A stretch of DNA of 41,438 nt from an uncultured Collinsella sp. (GTDB lineage Bacteria > Actinomycetota > Coriobacteriia > Coriobacteriales > Coriobacteriaceae): positions 1 through 41,438 of the forward strand of contig URNI01000004.1 of the NCBI GenBank assembly GCA_900549135.1. Direction: 5' to 3'. The notes beneath the pieces are model-generated. The model was not told the origin of the DNA and did no database searches. It saw nothing but the letters and a program-made list of their open reading frames with translations. Positions 14,902 to 22,992 of this stretch are shown one piece after another. The stretch's first letter is position 1; every line of letters begins with the position of its first letter. A program made the position numbers and the translations under genes.

Positions 14902-15537
14902 TTGGACAGCTATTTTACTTTGCAATCGAATATTGAGGCTTCGGGCGAGTTTGTGGACCGCAAGAGCCGGTTTATTGCCCAGCTGGTCCATATTGAGTCC
15001 GAGGATGAGGCGAATGCCTTTATCGAGACAGTTCGTAAACGTCATTACGACGCTCGACACAATGTTCCCGCGTGGATTTTGGTCGATGGACGCGAGCGCC
15101 AGAGCGATGATGGTGAGCCGAGCCGAACGAGCGGTATGCCGACACTCGAGGTGCTGCGTGGCGCGGGGCTCAAAAATGTTTGCTGCGTGGTGACGCGCTA
15201 TTTTGGCGGCACGCTGTTGGGGCCTGGTGGCTTGGTGCGTGCCTATACCGCGGCGACGCAGGCGGCGGTGGCAGCTGCTCAGGAGGCTGGGCAGATCGTC
15301 GAGATGACGAGTGTCGTGCCGGTTGATGTACATGTGGCGTATCCGCAGTATGAGCAGGTGCTTCGCTTGGCGCAGGATTCGGGTGCCAAGGTTTCGGATA
15401 CCGATTACGCGGATACCGTGACGATTCATTTGGTGTTCAAAGCGGGGGAGCAGGAGCCGTTTTGCGCTAAGATGCGCGAGCTTATGGCGGGGCGTGAGGA
15501 GATTGAGGTCGGCGCTCCCGAATTTGCAGAGTTCTAA
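14902..15537 (+). CDS. YigZ/IMPACT family protein
   Basis: 211 residues with the chosen start. The N-terminal IMPACT domain (about 10-120) has the family marks KSRFIAQLVHIESEDEA, DGEPSRTSGMPTLEVL and the glycine-rich VVTRYFGGTLLGPGGLVRAYTAA; a smaller C-terminal ferredoxin-like domain (DUF1949 type) follows. Members are linked to translation stress (the eukaryotic IMPACT protein regulates GCN2), but the bacterial function is not settled. Start TTG 14902 is preferred because GAGGGG lies five bases upstream; TTG 14899 is an equal-frame alternative one codon earlier. Monocistronic, with a strong terminator after it. Confidence 0.88.
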   Translation: MDSYFTLQSNIEASGEFVDRKSRFIAQLVHIESEDEANAFIETVRKRHYDARHNVPAWILVDGRERQSDDGEPSRTSGMPTLEVLRGAGLKNVCCVVTRYFGGTLLGPGGLVRAYTAATQAAVAAAQEAGQIVEMTSVVPVDVHVAYPQYEQVLRLAQDSGAKVSDTDYADTVTIHLVFKAGEQEPFCAKMRELMAGREEIEVGAPEFAEF

Positions 15538-15540
15538 CGG

Positions 15541-15590
15541 CGACGGCCGGCGCGCTTTGGATAGATCCCAAGCGCGCCGGCCGTCGTTTT
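15541..15590. terminator. Strong two-way terminator between yigZ and the C_GCAxxG_C_C gene
   Basis: CGACGGCCGGCGCGCTT (15541-15557) pairs perfectly over 17 bp with 15570-15586, followed by TTTTA. It lies between convergent genes and can serve both. Confidence 0.88.
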
Positions 15591-15603
15591 ATGTCGCTGC
15601 CGT

Positions 15604-16050
15604 TTACTCGGCGAGCTGCTTTAGCACATCACAGGCGATTTCGACGGCATCGTCGATGCAGCCGGGGCAGCTGCGGAGCGGACCCTTGTCCGATCCGATG
15701 CCCTTGAGCGTGCCGCAGACGGTCGTCGTGTTCTTCTCGCCAAAGCGCTTGGCGATTTCGCGCGACAGCTTGTAGGTCTGGCCCTTAGTCTTGGGGTTTT
15801 CCATGCCGTCGCTCATTACAAACCCCATGATGGCCACGGCGCCCGAGATGGCGCCGCAGGTTTCGGTCATGCCGCCCATGCCGGCGCCAAAGCCCTCGGT
15901 GAGGGTAAAGGCGGTCTGGGGGTCGAGCCCGACGGCAGGTGCGAGCGTGCAGGCAACGGCCTGTGCGCAGTTAAAGCCGCGGGCGTGGTATTCGGCAGCC
16001 TGAGCCTGGCAGGCGACGGTGTCGAGCTGGGTGGTATCGATTTGCTTCAT
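15604..16050 (-). CDS. C_GCAxxG_C_C family protein
   Basis: 148-residue member of the cysteine-motif family named for its C-GCAxxG-C-C pattern, found mainly in anaerobes and thought to bind a metal or redox cofactor; activity unknown. Cysteines fitting the pattern are Cys28 (GFNCAQAVAC), Cys65 in TETCGAISGA, Cys112 (VCGTL) and Cys128/131 in SCPGC. Glycine-rich GFGAGMGGMTE precedes the second. Start ATG 16050 is chosen for its excellent AAGGAGA site; an upstream in-frame ATG at 16194 would add 48 residues of low quality. Convergent with yigZ and divergent from metY. Confidence 0.85.
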   Translation of the reverse strand: MKQIDTTQLDTVACQAQAAEYHARGFNCAQAVACTLAPAVGLDPQTAFTLTEGFGAGMGGMTETCGAISGAVAIMGFVMSDGMENPKTKGQTYKLSREIAKRFGEKNTTTVCGTLKGIGSDKGPLRSCPGCIDDAVEIACDVLKQLAE

Positions 16051-16281
16051 CGTTGTCTCCTTGGTCACGGTGTACCCGCCTATGGTACCCGTGACGGGGC
16101 ATGTAATCATCGAGAGCTTCATGGATGCCTCATTTTTATCTATCGAGCAAATGCCCAAGGCTTGAGATAAATTCCCCTGATCAATTTGTCCCATAACCTA
16201 CCTTGGGGATGGGTTGAGAGGGGTGCAGGGTAGCGGTATCGTGAACCGAATAAAACTAAAACCCAGGCAAGGGAGCTAGAT

Positions 16282-17565
16282 ATGAGCGAGCAGACTATCG
16301 GTACTACATGTGTTCAGGGCGGCTATCACCCGGGAGATGCCGAGCCGCGCCAGGTGCCCATCTACCAGTCCACCACGTGGAAGTACGACACGTCCGAGCA
16401 CATGGGCAAGCTGTTTGACCTGGAGGAGTCGGGCTATTTCTACAGCCGTCTGCAGAACCCCACGTGCGATTTGGTTGCCGCCAAGATCTGCGAGATGGAG
16501 GGCGGCACCGCAGCGATGCTCACGAGCTCGGGCATGGCTGCGAACTTCCTCGCGATCTTTAACGTGGCCGGTGCCGGCGATCACGTGGTCGCAAGCTCTG
16601 CCATCTACGGCGGTACCTACAACCTGCTGGCTCACACCATGGGCCGTATGGGGCTGACCTGCACGTTCGTTGCCCCCGACTGCACCGATGAGGAGCTCGA
16701 GGCAGCATTCCAGCCCAACACCAAGCTCGTCTTTGGCGAGACCATCGCCAATCCCGCCCTCGCCGTGCTTGATATTGAGCGCTTCGCCAAGGCCGCGCAT
16801 GACCACGGCGTGCCGCTGATGGTCGACAACACCTTCCCGACGCCCGTGATGTGCCGTCCCTTTGAGTGGGGCGCCGACATCGTTACGCACTCCACCACCA
16901 AGTACATGGATGGACATGCTGCCTACCTGGGCGGCGTGATCGTCGACCACGGTCAGTTTGACTGGATGGCCCATGCGGACAAGTTCCCGGGTCTCACCAC
17001 GCCTGACGAGAGCTACCACGGCGTGACCTATGCCGAGAAGTTCGGTCGCGAGGGCGCCTTCATTACCAAGGCCACCGCGCAGCTCATGCGCGACCTTGGT
17101 CCCATGCAGAACCCGCAGGCGGCATTCTTCCTGAACAGTTCCCTCGAGAGCCTGCATGTGCGCATGCCGCGCCATTGCGAGAACGGCCTGGCCGTCGCCA
17201 AGTTCCTGCAGAGCCATCCCAAGGTGCGATTCGTGAGCTATCCGGGCCTGGAGGGCGACAAGTACTATGACCTGGCTCAGAAGTACATGCCCAACGGTAC
17301 CTGCGGCGTGGTGAGCTTTGGCTTTAACGGTGGTCGCGCGGCGGCCGAGACCTTTATGAAGAGCCTCAAGCTCGCCCAGATTGCCACGCACGTGGCCGAC
17401 GCCCGCACTTGCTGCCTGCATCCCGCTAATGCCACGCATCGCCAGATGAACGATGAGGAGCTCATCGCCTGTGGCATCTCCGCCGACATGGTGCGCCTGT
17501 CGTGCGGCCTCGAGGATACGGCCGATCTGATTGCCGACCTTGAGCAGGCACTCGAGCAGTGCTAG
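16282..17565 (+). CDS. metY: O-acetylhomoserine sulfhydrylase / Cys-Met metabolism PLP enzyme
   Basis: PLP enzyme of the Cys/Met metabolism family that would make homocysteine from O-acetylhomoserine and sulfide. 427 residues, the length of MetY rather than the shorter MetB/MetC. QNPTCDLVAAKICEMEGG and SSGMAANFLAIF are PLP-phosphate and ring-stacking regions; HSTTKYMDGH holds the PLP lysine, Lys207; the C-terminal VRLSCGLEDTADLIADLEQAL is characteristic. Start ATG 16282 has GGGAG eight bases upstream. The closely related methionine gamma-lyases cannot be fully excluded. Single-gene unit with a terminator before the MFS gene. Confidence 0.9.
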   Translation: MSEQTIGTTCVQGGYHPGDAEPRQVPIYQSTTWKYDTSEHMGKLFDLEESGYFYSRLQNPTCDLVAAKICEMEGGTAAMLTSSGMAANFLAIFNVAGAGDHVVASSAIYGGTYNLLAHTMGRMGLTCTFVAPDCTDEELEAAFQPNTKLVFGETIANPALAVLDIERFAKAAHDHGVPLMVDNTFPTPVMCRPFEWGADIVTHSTTKYMDGHAAYLGGVIVDHGQFDWMAHADKFPGLTTPDESYHGVTYAEKFGREGAFITKATAQLMRDLGPMQNPQAAFFLNSSLESLHVRMPRHCENGLAVAKFLQSHPKVRFVSYPGLEGDKYYDLAQKYMPNGTCGVVSFGFNGGRAAAETFMKSLKLAQIATHVADARTCCLHPANATHRQMNDEELIACGISADMVRLSCGLEDTADLIADLEQALEQC

Positions 17566-17633
17566 GCTAGCGTTCGCACAAGGCGCCGATGCTGGCAGAA
17601 AGCTTCGGCGACCTTTCGTTCCGATTCCGTAGG

Positions 17634-17680
17634 CGGGACCCCAATCGCGACTGTTCGCAGGCGAATGGGCCCCGTTTTTT
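17634..17680 (+). terminator. metY terminator
   Basis: An imperfect stem (CGGG/CCCG, CCC/GGG, CGC/GCG with bulges) between 17634 and 17674, followed by six T at 17675-17680. The T-run is the best in this part of the window. Confidence 0.65.
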
Positions 17681-17706
17681 GCGTTGGGCTACTCGAAAGG
17701 ATGGAT

Positions 17707-19011
17707 ATGGACAAAACTGCAGAGCAGCTGCGCCGCGAGCACATTGCCCTAGAGGGCGACACCCATGGCAAGAACAAATGGGCGATTCTGTTTACCGTGC
17801 TCATCATGACGTTTATGGTGTGTCTGGATTCGACCGTCGTGACCGTGGCGCTGCCCGTGATGCAAAAGGAGCTGGGCGTGGGCCTCGATCGCATTCAGCT
17901 GGTGAGTTCGGTGTACCTGCTTGCGACGTGCGTGGCCATGTTGCCGTTTGGCCGTCTGGGCGACGTGCGCGGCAAGGTGGGCGTATTCCAGCTGGGCGTC
18001 ATCGTCTTTTCGGTCGGTTCGCTGCTGTGCGGCCTTTCGGCCTCGCTTGAGGTTCTTATCCTAGCGCGCATTGTTCAGGGCGTCGGTTGCGCGGCGGCCA
18101 TGGCTAACAACATGGGTATCATCACCGAGTCGTTTCCGGCGCGCGAACGAGGCCGTGCCATGGGTATTCTCGCGACCTTTGTGGCCCTCGGCATGATGTG
18201 TGGCCCCGTGCTCGGCGGCATGCTGGTGGCAAGCTTTCCCTGGGAGAGCATCTTCCTCATCAACCTGCCCATTGGCGTGATCTCGTTTATCGTGGGACTC
18301 TACACGCTGCCGCATGTTAGGCCAGAGGCCGGCGAACGTCCCATGCCCCTTGCCGAGGCCGCCCGTCGCTGCTTTGCAAATTCGGCCTTCACCATCAACC
18401 TTGCCTGCATGCTCATCGTGTTCGTTGGCATTGGCGCATCCGAGTTTATTCTGCCGTTCTATTTTCAGGACGCCCACGGCTTTGGTTCTGATATCTCTGG
18501 ACTACTCTTTTTGGCGCTGCCGATGGTGAATGCCTTTATCGGCCCGCTTTCGGGTACGGTTTCGGACCGTGTTGGCTGCGAGGGCCCCACGGCGGTCGGC
18601 CTGGGCGTGTACGTGTGCGGTCTCTTTGCGGTAAGCACACTCGACGAGCACTCTGCTATCCCTGTGATCGTGTGCTGCGTCGCATTTATGTCGTGCGGCA
18701 CGTCGATTTTCCAGAGCCCCAACAACTCGCTGTACATGGGCTCGGCTCCGCGCGAGGCGCTCGGTTTTGCGGGCAGCTTGGGCAGTTTGGCGCGCTACGC
18801 CGGCATGGCACTCGGTATTACGGTGGCGTCGAATATCCTATATGGGCAGATGAGCGTGGCGATGGGCGAGGCCGTGACCAGTTTTGTTGCAGGCCGTCCG
18901 GATGTGTTCCTGTTTGGTTTCCGTTCGGTGTTCTACGTGCTCATGGCTGTGGCCGCTGTGGGCTTTGCGCTCGCCATGGTACGTTTGGTGAGGATGCGCG
19001 TCCGCCATTAG
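17707..19011 (+). CDS. MFS multidrug-type transporter (DHA2/EmrB-QacA group)
   Basis: Integral membrane proton-driven exporter, 434 residues. A short cytoplasmic N terminus is followed by about 12 hydrophobic spans. The DHA2-type motif LDSTVVTVALPVMQ is in the first span, GRLGDVRGKV is motif A between spans 2 and 3, and GVGCAAAMANNMGIITESFPARERGRAMG covers the span 4-5 region, with GPVLGGML as motif C of exporters. Start ATG 17707 is preferred over ATG 17701 because GAAAGG ends at 17700 and would leave no spacing for the earlier one. No regulator is adjacent. Substrate unknown. Confidence 0.88.
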   Translation: MDKTAEQLRREHIALEGDTHGKNKWAILFTVLIMTFMVCLDSTVVTVALPVMQKELGVGLDRIQLVSSVYLLATCVAMLPFGRLGDVRGKVGVFQLGVIVFSVGSLLCGLSASLEVLILARIVQGVGCAAAMANNMGIITESFPARERGRAMGILATFVALGMMCGPVLGGMLVASFPWESIFLINLPIGVISFIVGLYTLPHVRPEAGERPMPLAEAARRCFANSAFTINLACMLIVFVGIGASEFILPFYFQDAHGFGSDISGLLFLALPMVNAFIGPLSGTVSDRVGCEGPTAVGLGVYVCGLFAVSTLDEHSAIPVIVCCVAFMSCGTSIFQSPNNSLYMGSAPREALGFAGSLGSLARYAGMALGITVASNILYGQMSVAMGEAVTSFVAGRPDVFLFGFRSVFYVLMAVAAVGFALAMVRLVRMRVRH

Positions 19012-19182
19012 TGCGTTGGGAGGCTGTCTGCCACGAATCGGGCCTATCTGCTGGTCTTGCAGCGGTCTTGCAGCTTTATAGTGCGATGCGGCTTGTGGGG
19101 CGGGCGGGGGTCGGTCCGTGGTAGACTATCGAACAACGTTTATTAATCGCGCGGTATCGTTGCCGCGAGAAGGGGTTGCGCC

Positions 19183-19761
19183 ATGCAGGAGCTTGAGGAT
19201 CGTATTCGCCATGACGGCATCGTAAAGGCCGGTAACGTCCTTAAGGTTGATGCCTTCCTCAACCACCAGTGCGACGTTGAGCTGTTCGACCACATGGGTG
19301 CCGAGTGGGCCCGTCTTTTCGAGGGTGTCGAGATCAACAAGATCCTGACGATCGAAGCTTCGGGCATTGGCATGGCTTGCATTGCAGCCCAGCATTTTGG
19401 CGGCGTGCCAGTGGTCTTTGCTAAGAAGGCGCAGTCCATCAACCTCGACGGCGAGCAGTATGCCACGACCATCTATTCCTTTACCAAGCAGAAGGAGTAC
19501 CCGGTTATCGTGGGTAAGCGCTTCCTGTCCGAGGGCGATAAGGTCCTGATTATCGACGACTTCCTGGCCAACGGCTGCGCGCTCGAGGGCCTTATCAAGA
19601 TCTGCGAGGCCGCGGGCGCCGAAGTTGCTGGCATTGGCATCGCCGTTGAGAAGGGCTTCCAGGGCGGTGGCGATAAGCTCCGCGAGCGCGGCTTCCGCGT
19701 CGAGAGCCTGGCCCGTATCGCCGATATGGACTGCGAGACCGGCGAGATCACCTTCGCCTAA
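19183..19761 (+). CDS. xpt: Xanthine phosphoribosyltransferase
   Basis: Salvages xanthine to XMP using PRPP. 192 residues, the length of Xpt. DGIVKAGNVLKVDAFLNHQ at the N terminus is the base-recognition region of Xpt, and VLIIDDFLANGCAL (121-134) is the PRPP-binding loop; IEASGIGMA and FAKKAQS are also family marks. Start ATG 19183 with GAAGGGG upstream. A purine riboswitch is common before this gene in Firmicutes, but none is seen in the 171-base gap. The gene ends in a strong palindromic terminator. Confidence 0.95.
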   Translation: MQELEDRIRHDGIVKAGNVLKVDAFLNHQCDVELFDHMGAEWARLFEGVEINKILTIEASGIGMACIAAQHFGGVPVVFAKKAQSINLDGEQYATTIYSFTKQKEYPVIVGKRFLSEGDKVLIIDDFLANGCALEGLIKICEAAGAEVAGIGIAVEKGFQGGGDKLRERGFRVESLARIADMDCETGEITFA

Positions 19762-19789
19762 GCGCGCAACACAAGCGATTGGTATGCGA

Positions 19790-19824
19790 TGTGACAAAGG
19801 GACTGTCCCTTTGTCACATTTTTT
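19790..19824 (+). terminator. xpt terminator, near-perfect palindrome
   Basis: TGTGACAAAGGGAC (19790-19803) and its exact complement 19805-19818 flank one base, followed by a T-run. The core GGGACTGT recurs in the 27-bp repeat at 20234. Confidence 0.85.
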
Positions 19825-19844
19825 GTATGAGGGGAGGTGTTGAT

Positions 19845-20225
19845 ATGGATGAGAACACGATGGGATGGCGCGAGTATGCGCGCTATGCCGAGATGTCGGT
19901 CGAGGAGCTGGCGCGCGATTGCGAGGTGCAGGTGTTTCGCGCGACGGGTCCGGGCGGACAGGGCGTGAACACGACGGACTCGGCGGTGCGCATGAAACAT
20001 ATTCCTTCGGGGATTGTCGTGACGGCGCGTGAGAGCCGCAGCCAGTTTCAGAATCGCGCGAGCTGTCTGCGTAAGCTGCGCGCTGAGCTTGAGCGTCGCG
20101 GGCGTCCACCGCGTCGACGCGTAAAGACCAAGGTGCCTCAGCGCTCTCGCCAGCGCAGGCTCAACGACAAACACTTCAACGCCATTAAAAAGGCCAACCG
20201 TCGTAAACCGGGCAGCGACGAATAG
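19845..20225 (+). CDS. ArfB-like peptidyl-tRNA hydrolase (RF-1 domain, GGQ)
   Basis: 126-residue protein with only the catalytic domain of a class I release factor. GPGGQGVNTTDSAVRM places GGQ at 37-39, the motif that triggers peptidyl-tRNA hydrolysis; no codon-recognition domain is present. The C-terminal 35 residues are strongly basic (KTKVPQRSRQRRLNDKHF then KKANRR), as in ArfB, whose tail enters the empty mRNA channel of stalled ribosomes. A rescue role is therefore likely. Start ATG 19845 is chosen for GGGGAGGTG just upstream; the reading frame is open further upstream but that segment overlaps the xpt terminator. It may be reached by readthrough from xpt. Confidence 0.85.
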   Translation: MDENTMGWREYARYAEMSVEELARDCEVQVFRATGPGGQGVNTTDSAVRMKHIPSGIVVTARESRSQFQNRASCLRKLRAELERRGRPPRRRVKTKVPQRSRQRRLNDKHFNAIKKANRRKPGSDE

Positions 20226-20233
20226 CCTCCTCA

Positions 20234-20304
20234 TAAGTTGCGGTGAAATAGGGACTGTTTTGCGGCTTTAGATGCATAAACAGTCCCTATTTCACCGCAA
20301 CTTA
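20234..20304. terminator. Perfect 27-bp inverted repeat; two-way terminator
   Basis: Bases 20234-20260 are the exact reverse complement of 20278-20304; the loop is 17 bases. It starts nine bases after the ArfB-like stop and ends seven bases before the stop of the convergent lipid kinase gene. The arm contains AAATAGGGACTGTTT, sharing GGGACTGT with the xpt terminator. Confidence 0.85.
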
Positions 20305-20310
20305 GGGCAG

Positions 20311-21273
20311 CTAGCGGGTGGGGTGCCAGACGTGGAGGGCGCCGGCGAGGATGTCGACCTCGATGCGCGAGGCGACAACGGGCTCGCCGTCGGCCTGGAT
20401 GGGGTAGTCGGGCTCCTCAAAGGTAAGTTCGGCATGGCGGCAGCGGCGCATACGAACCGGTGGCAGCTTGGTATGGTGGCCATCTTTGGCCGAAAGGAAC
20501 ATGGGAAGCGCGACCGCGCGCGGAACGGGGCCGCAGGCGTAGCAGACGTCGAGCATGCCGTCGCAGGGGTCGGCTTCGGGGCAGATGCGATAGCCCGAGC
20601 CGTACGTGGGCCCCAGCTGAATCGCCATGATGATCGCCCTCACGCGCTCGGCGGGCGCGCCGTCAAAGCTGACTGTCATGGGGTAGTTGCGATAGCGTAG
20701 GCCAAACTGCTCAAGTCCCGATAGGGTGTAGAGCGGAGCGCCGGCGAGGCCCGTCTTTTTGCGCAGCTCGGTGGTGCCAAGGCCGATGGCGGCATCGATG
20801 CCGACCGAAAGCGTCTGGTCGTAGTACTCAACGGAAGCCTCGCCGCTACCGCTCGCAGGGCTCCATGAGCGAATCCGCCCGATGTCCTGACGCTGCAGCT
20901 CGCAGGTGGGCAGCGCGCCAAAATCCCTGCCGGAGAAATCGTCGATGCCGAGCGTCTGGGCAAAATCGTTGCCGGAGCCCACAGGCAGGACGGCAAGAGC
21001 GGGGCGGGCGTCCTTCTTTTGCGTCATAAGCCCGTTGACGACCTCGTGGATCACGCCGTCGCCGCCGAGTGCGATAACGGTGCGATAGTCCGTTGCCTGA
21101 GCGGCCAGCTCCTTGGCGTGTCCCATGCGCTCGGTTAGCACCAAGTCAAACTGGGATGCGCGCGCGGTCATATCCAAAAAGCGCTGCAGGCGCTCGGCAA
21201 CCTCGCGCGCGGCGCCCGACTGGGCGGCAGGGTTGGCGATGATGAGCGTGCGACCAAAATCAGTTACGTGCAT
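20311..21273 (-). CDS. Diacylglycerol/lipid kinase family protein (YegS/BmrU type)
   Basis: Predicted ATP-dependent kinase for a membrane lipid such as diacylglycerol. 320 residues. The catalytic domain shows IIANPAAQSGAA near the N terminus, ALGGDGVIHEVVNGL (GGDG at 70-73) for nucleotide binding, and LPVGSGNDFA (about 96-105). The C-terminal half has the usual all-beta domain with SVGIDAAIG and DGMLDVC. Start ATG 21273 has GGGAG upstream and puts the Rossmann-like strand at residue 8; an upstream GTG at 21345 would add 24 unconserved residues. It is 87 bases downstream of the CLC gene and probably cotranscribed with it. Confidence 0.87.
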   Translation of the reverse strand: MHVTDFGRTLIIANPAAQSGAAREVAERLQRFLDMTARASQFDLVLTERMGHAKELAAQATDYRTVIALGGDGVIHEVVNGLMTQKKDARPALAVLPVGSGNDFAQTLGIDDFSGRDFGALPTCELQRQDIGRIRSWSPASGSGEASVEYYDQTLSVGIDAAIGLGTTELRKKTGLAGAPLYTLSGLEQFGLRYRNYPMTVSFDGAPAERVRAIIMAIQLGPTYGSGYRICPEADPCDGMLDVCYACGPVPRAVALPMFLSAKDGHHTKLPPVRMRRCRHAELTFEEPDYPIQADGEPVVASRIEVDILAGALHVWHPTR

Positions 21274-21360
21274 GGGGCGACTCCCGGCGTATGACGTGAC
21301 GGTGCGGTCGCGCTCAGGTCGAATTGCCCCCGATTGTGGCTGCACGGCGAATACTTACGT

Positions 21361-22782
21361 CTACTCTATCAGGTCGTTGTGGCGCTCGATAGCATCCGCT
21401 ACCGTACCGCCCTCATCCACAATAAGCGAACGGCGCTTGGGTGAGATGATGCGCTGGGCGGGGTACACGCCACGGTGTCCGGCGGTTAGGTAGCTGATAA
21501 AGGCCACGATGACAAAGAACCCGGCGGCCGTGCCGTGGAACAGGTCGATGGCCATCATACAGGTGGTGATGGGCACGTTGAGGCCGGCACAGAACACGCC
21601 GAGCATGCCCAGCGCCGCCAGAAAGCTGGGGTCGATTCCGACGAGGCAACCGATCCAGCCGCCGAGCGCCGCACCGATGCCAAACAGGGGCGTGACCTCG
21701 CCGCCTTGGAAGCCCGCGCCCAGGGTAAGCGCTGTGACGACCAACTTGATGGCTGCGTCCGCCAGGGTGGTGTTGCCGGCAAATCCGGCGCCGGAAAGCC
21801 ATGTGGAAAGGCCGGCGTAGTCCCAGGCGTCGAGGAGGGCATACGCGGCCAAAACCACGAGTGCGCCTATAAGTGCGCGAACGAGGTAATTGGTGATAAA
21901 GCGACCGTACAGGCTCTTGACGGTTCGAACCGACCACGCAAAGAGGCGTGCCGTCAGACCGAAGATGATGGCGCTGATAACAACGATGACGACCGTTTTG
22001 GGCGTCATGGCGGGAACGCTGACGATGACATTCGCTTCGTACTCGGTACCCAGGGCGAGTGATGTAAAGTAGCCGGTAAACGAGGCGACCAGGCAGTAGA
22101 TGCCCGCGGTGTAGTCGATCTTGCCGATAAAGCACATCTCCATGCCAAAGAAGGCTCCGGCGAGGGGTGAACCGAATACGGCGCCAAAGGCCGACGAGAT
22201 GCCGGCGAGCATGAGGTCGTGGTGGTCATGCTTTTTGAGGTGGGCGAGGCTCGAGATGTTGCTGGCGATGGTGCCGCCGATCTGCACTGCGGCCCCCTCG
22301 CGACCGGCCGATCCGCCCGTTAGGTGTGTGAGCGTGGAGCACACAAACGTGAGGACGGCCATGCGCATATGGATGAGGCGTGTGCCCAGAGCGGAGTCGA
22401 TGACCAGGTTGTTGCCACGCTTTGCGGCGAGACCGTGGTTCTTGTAGACCCATGCGGTGGCCATGCCCACAACGGGAAGCAAGGCGTAGACCCACACATG
22501 GTGCTCGCGATAGTCGGTCGCGATATTCAGCGAGGCCAAAAACGCCCAAGCGGCAACGCCCATGGCGAGCGAGACGATGACGACGAGTGCGAGCAACTTG
22601 GCGCTCGCGAGTAGGTTGCGGGCGTTGCGGCGCGTGTCGGCAGCCAAGAGATGCTCAGAGCGGGTGAGCTGATGCCTGCCTGCCGCGATGACGTCGTTCA
22701 GGGAGAAAAAACCGCCTTCGTCGAGCGGCTGGGAATGATCCTGCGCTTCGTTTGCGCTTTCGGGTTTGTCGTTATGAGCCAT
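21361..22782 (-). CDS. CLC-family anion channel/antiporter, fluoride (CLC-F) type
   Basis: Polytopic inner-membrane protein, 473 residues, about ten hydrophobic helices. GGSAGREGAAVQIG (from 156) holds the gating glutamate Glu162 but replaces the usual GREGP. GGEVTPLFGIG (from 360) replaces the GxFxP motif of chloride CLCs; an E-V-T triplet here is a mark of fluoride/proton antiporters. RGNNLVID (122-129) stands where chloride CLCs have GSGIP, with Asn where they have Ser. It therefore probably exports fluoride. Start ATG 22782 follows AGAGGA; the earlier in-frame start adds nine residues. I looked for a fluoride riboswitch upstream and found none. Confidence 0.85.
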   Translation of the reverse strand: MAHNDKPESANEAQDHSQPLDEGGFFSLNDVIAAGRHQLTRSEHLLAADTRRNARNLLASAKLLALVVIVSLAMGVAAWAFLASLNIATDYREHHVWVYALLPVVGMATAWVYKNHGLAAKRGNNLVIDSALGTRLIHMRMAVLTFVCSTLTHLTGGSAGREGAAVQIGGTIASNISSLAHLKKHDHHDLMLAGISSAFGAVFGSPLAGAFFGMEMCFIGKIDYTAGIYCLVASFTGYFTSLALGTEYEANVIVSVPAMTPKTVVIVVISAIIFGLTARLFAWSVRTVKSLYGRFITNYLVRALIGALVVLAAYALLDAWDYAGLSTWLSGAGFAGNTTLADAAIKLVVTALTLGAGFQGGEVTPLFGIGAALGGWIGCLVGIDPSFLAALGMLGVFCAGLNVPITTCMMAIDLFHGTAAGFFVIVAFISYLTAGHRGVYPAQRIISPKRRSLIVDEGGTVADAIERHNDLIE

Positions 22783-22992
22783 ACGTTCCTCTTTTAGGTT
22801 GCAACGCAAGCATTATAAAACGCGGTAAACGCGACGAGCCGGTGGGTTGGTTTCCATTCTGTTTCGCGGCCTGCAACCGACAGGTGTATTTGCGGGTGCA
22901 GGCCGAGTCGCGGTCGTGCGTCGGGGGATTATACTGAGACAAGCATAAAGAATCGGCGCCCCTGTTGTGCGCCGTGGCATTAAGAGGTGCAT

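Noticed and set aside
19012..19182. Purine riboswitch before xpt
   Set aside because: No match to the conserved three-way junction sequences, and the space is short.
22783..22992. Fluoride riboswitch before the CLC gene
   Set aside because: The conserved blocks of the crcB motif were not found on the minus strand.
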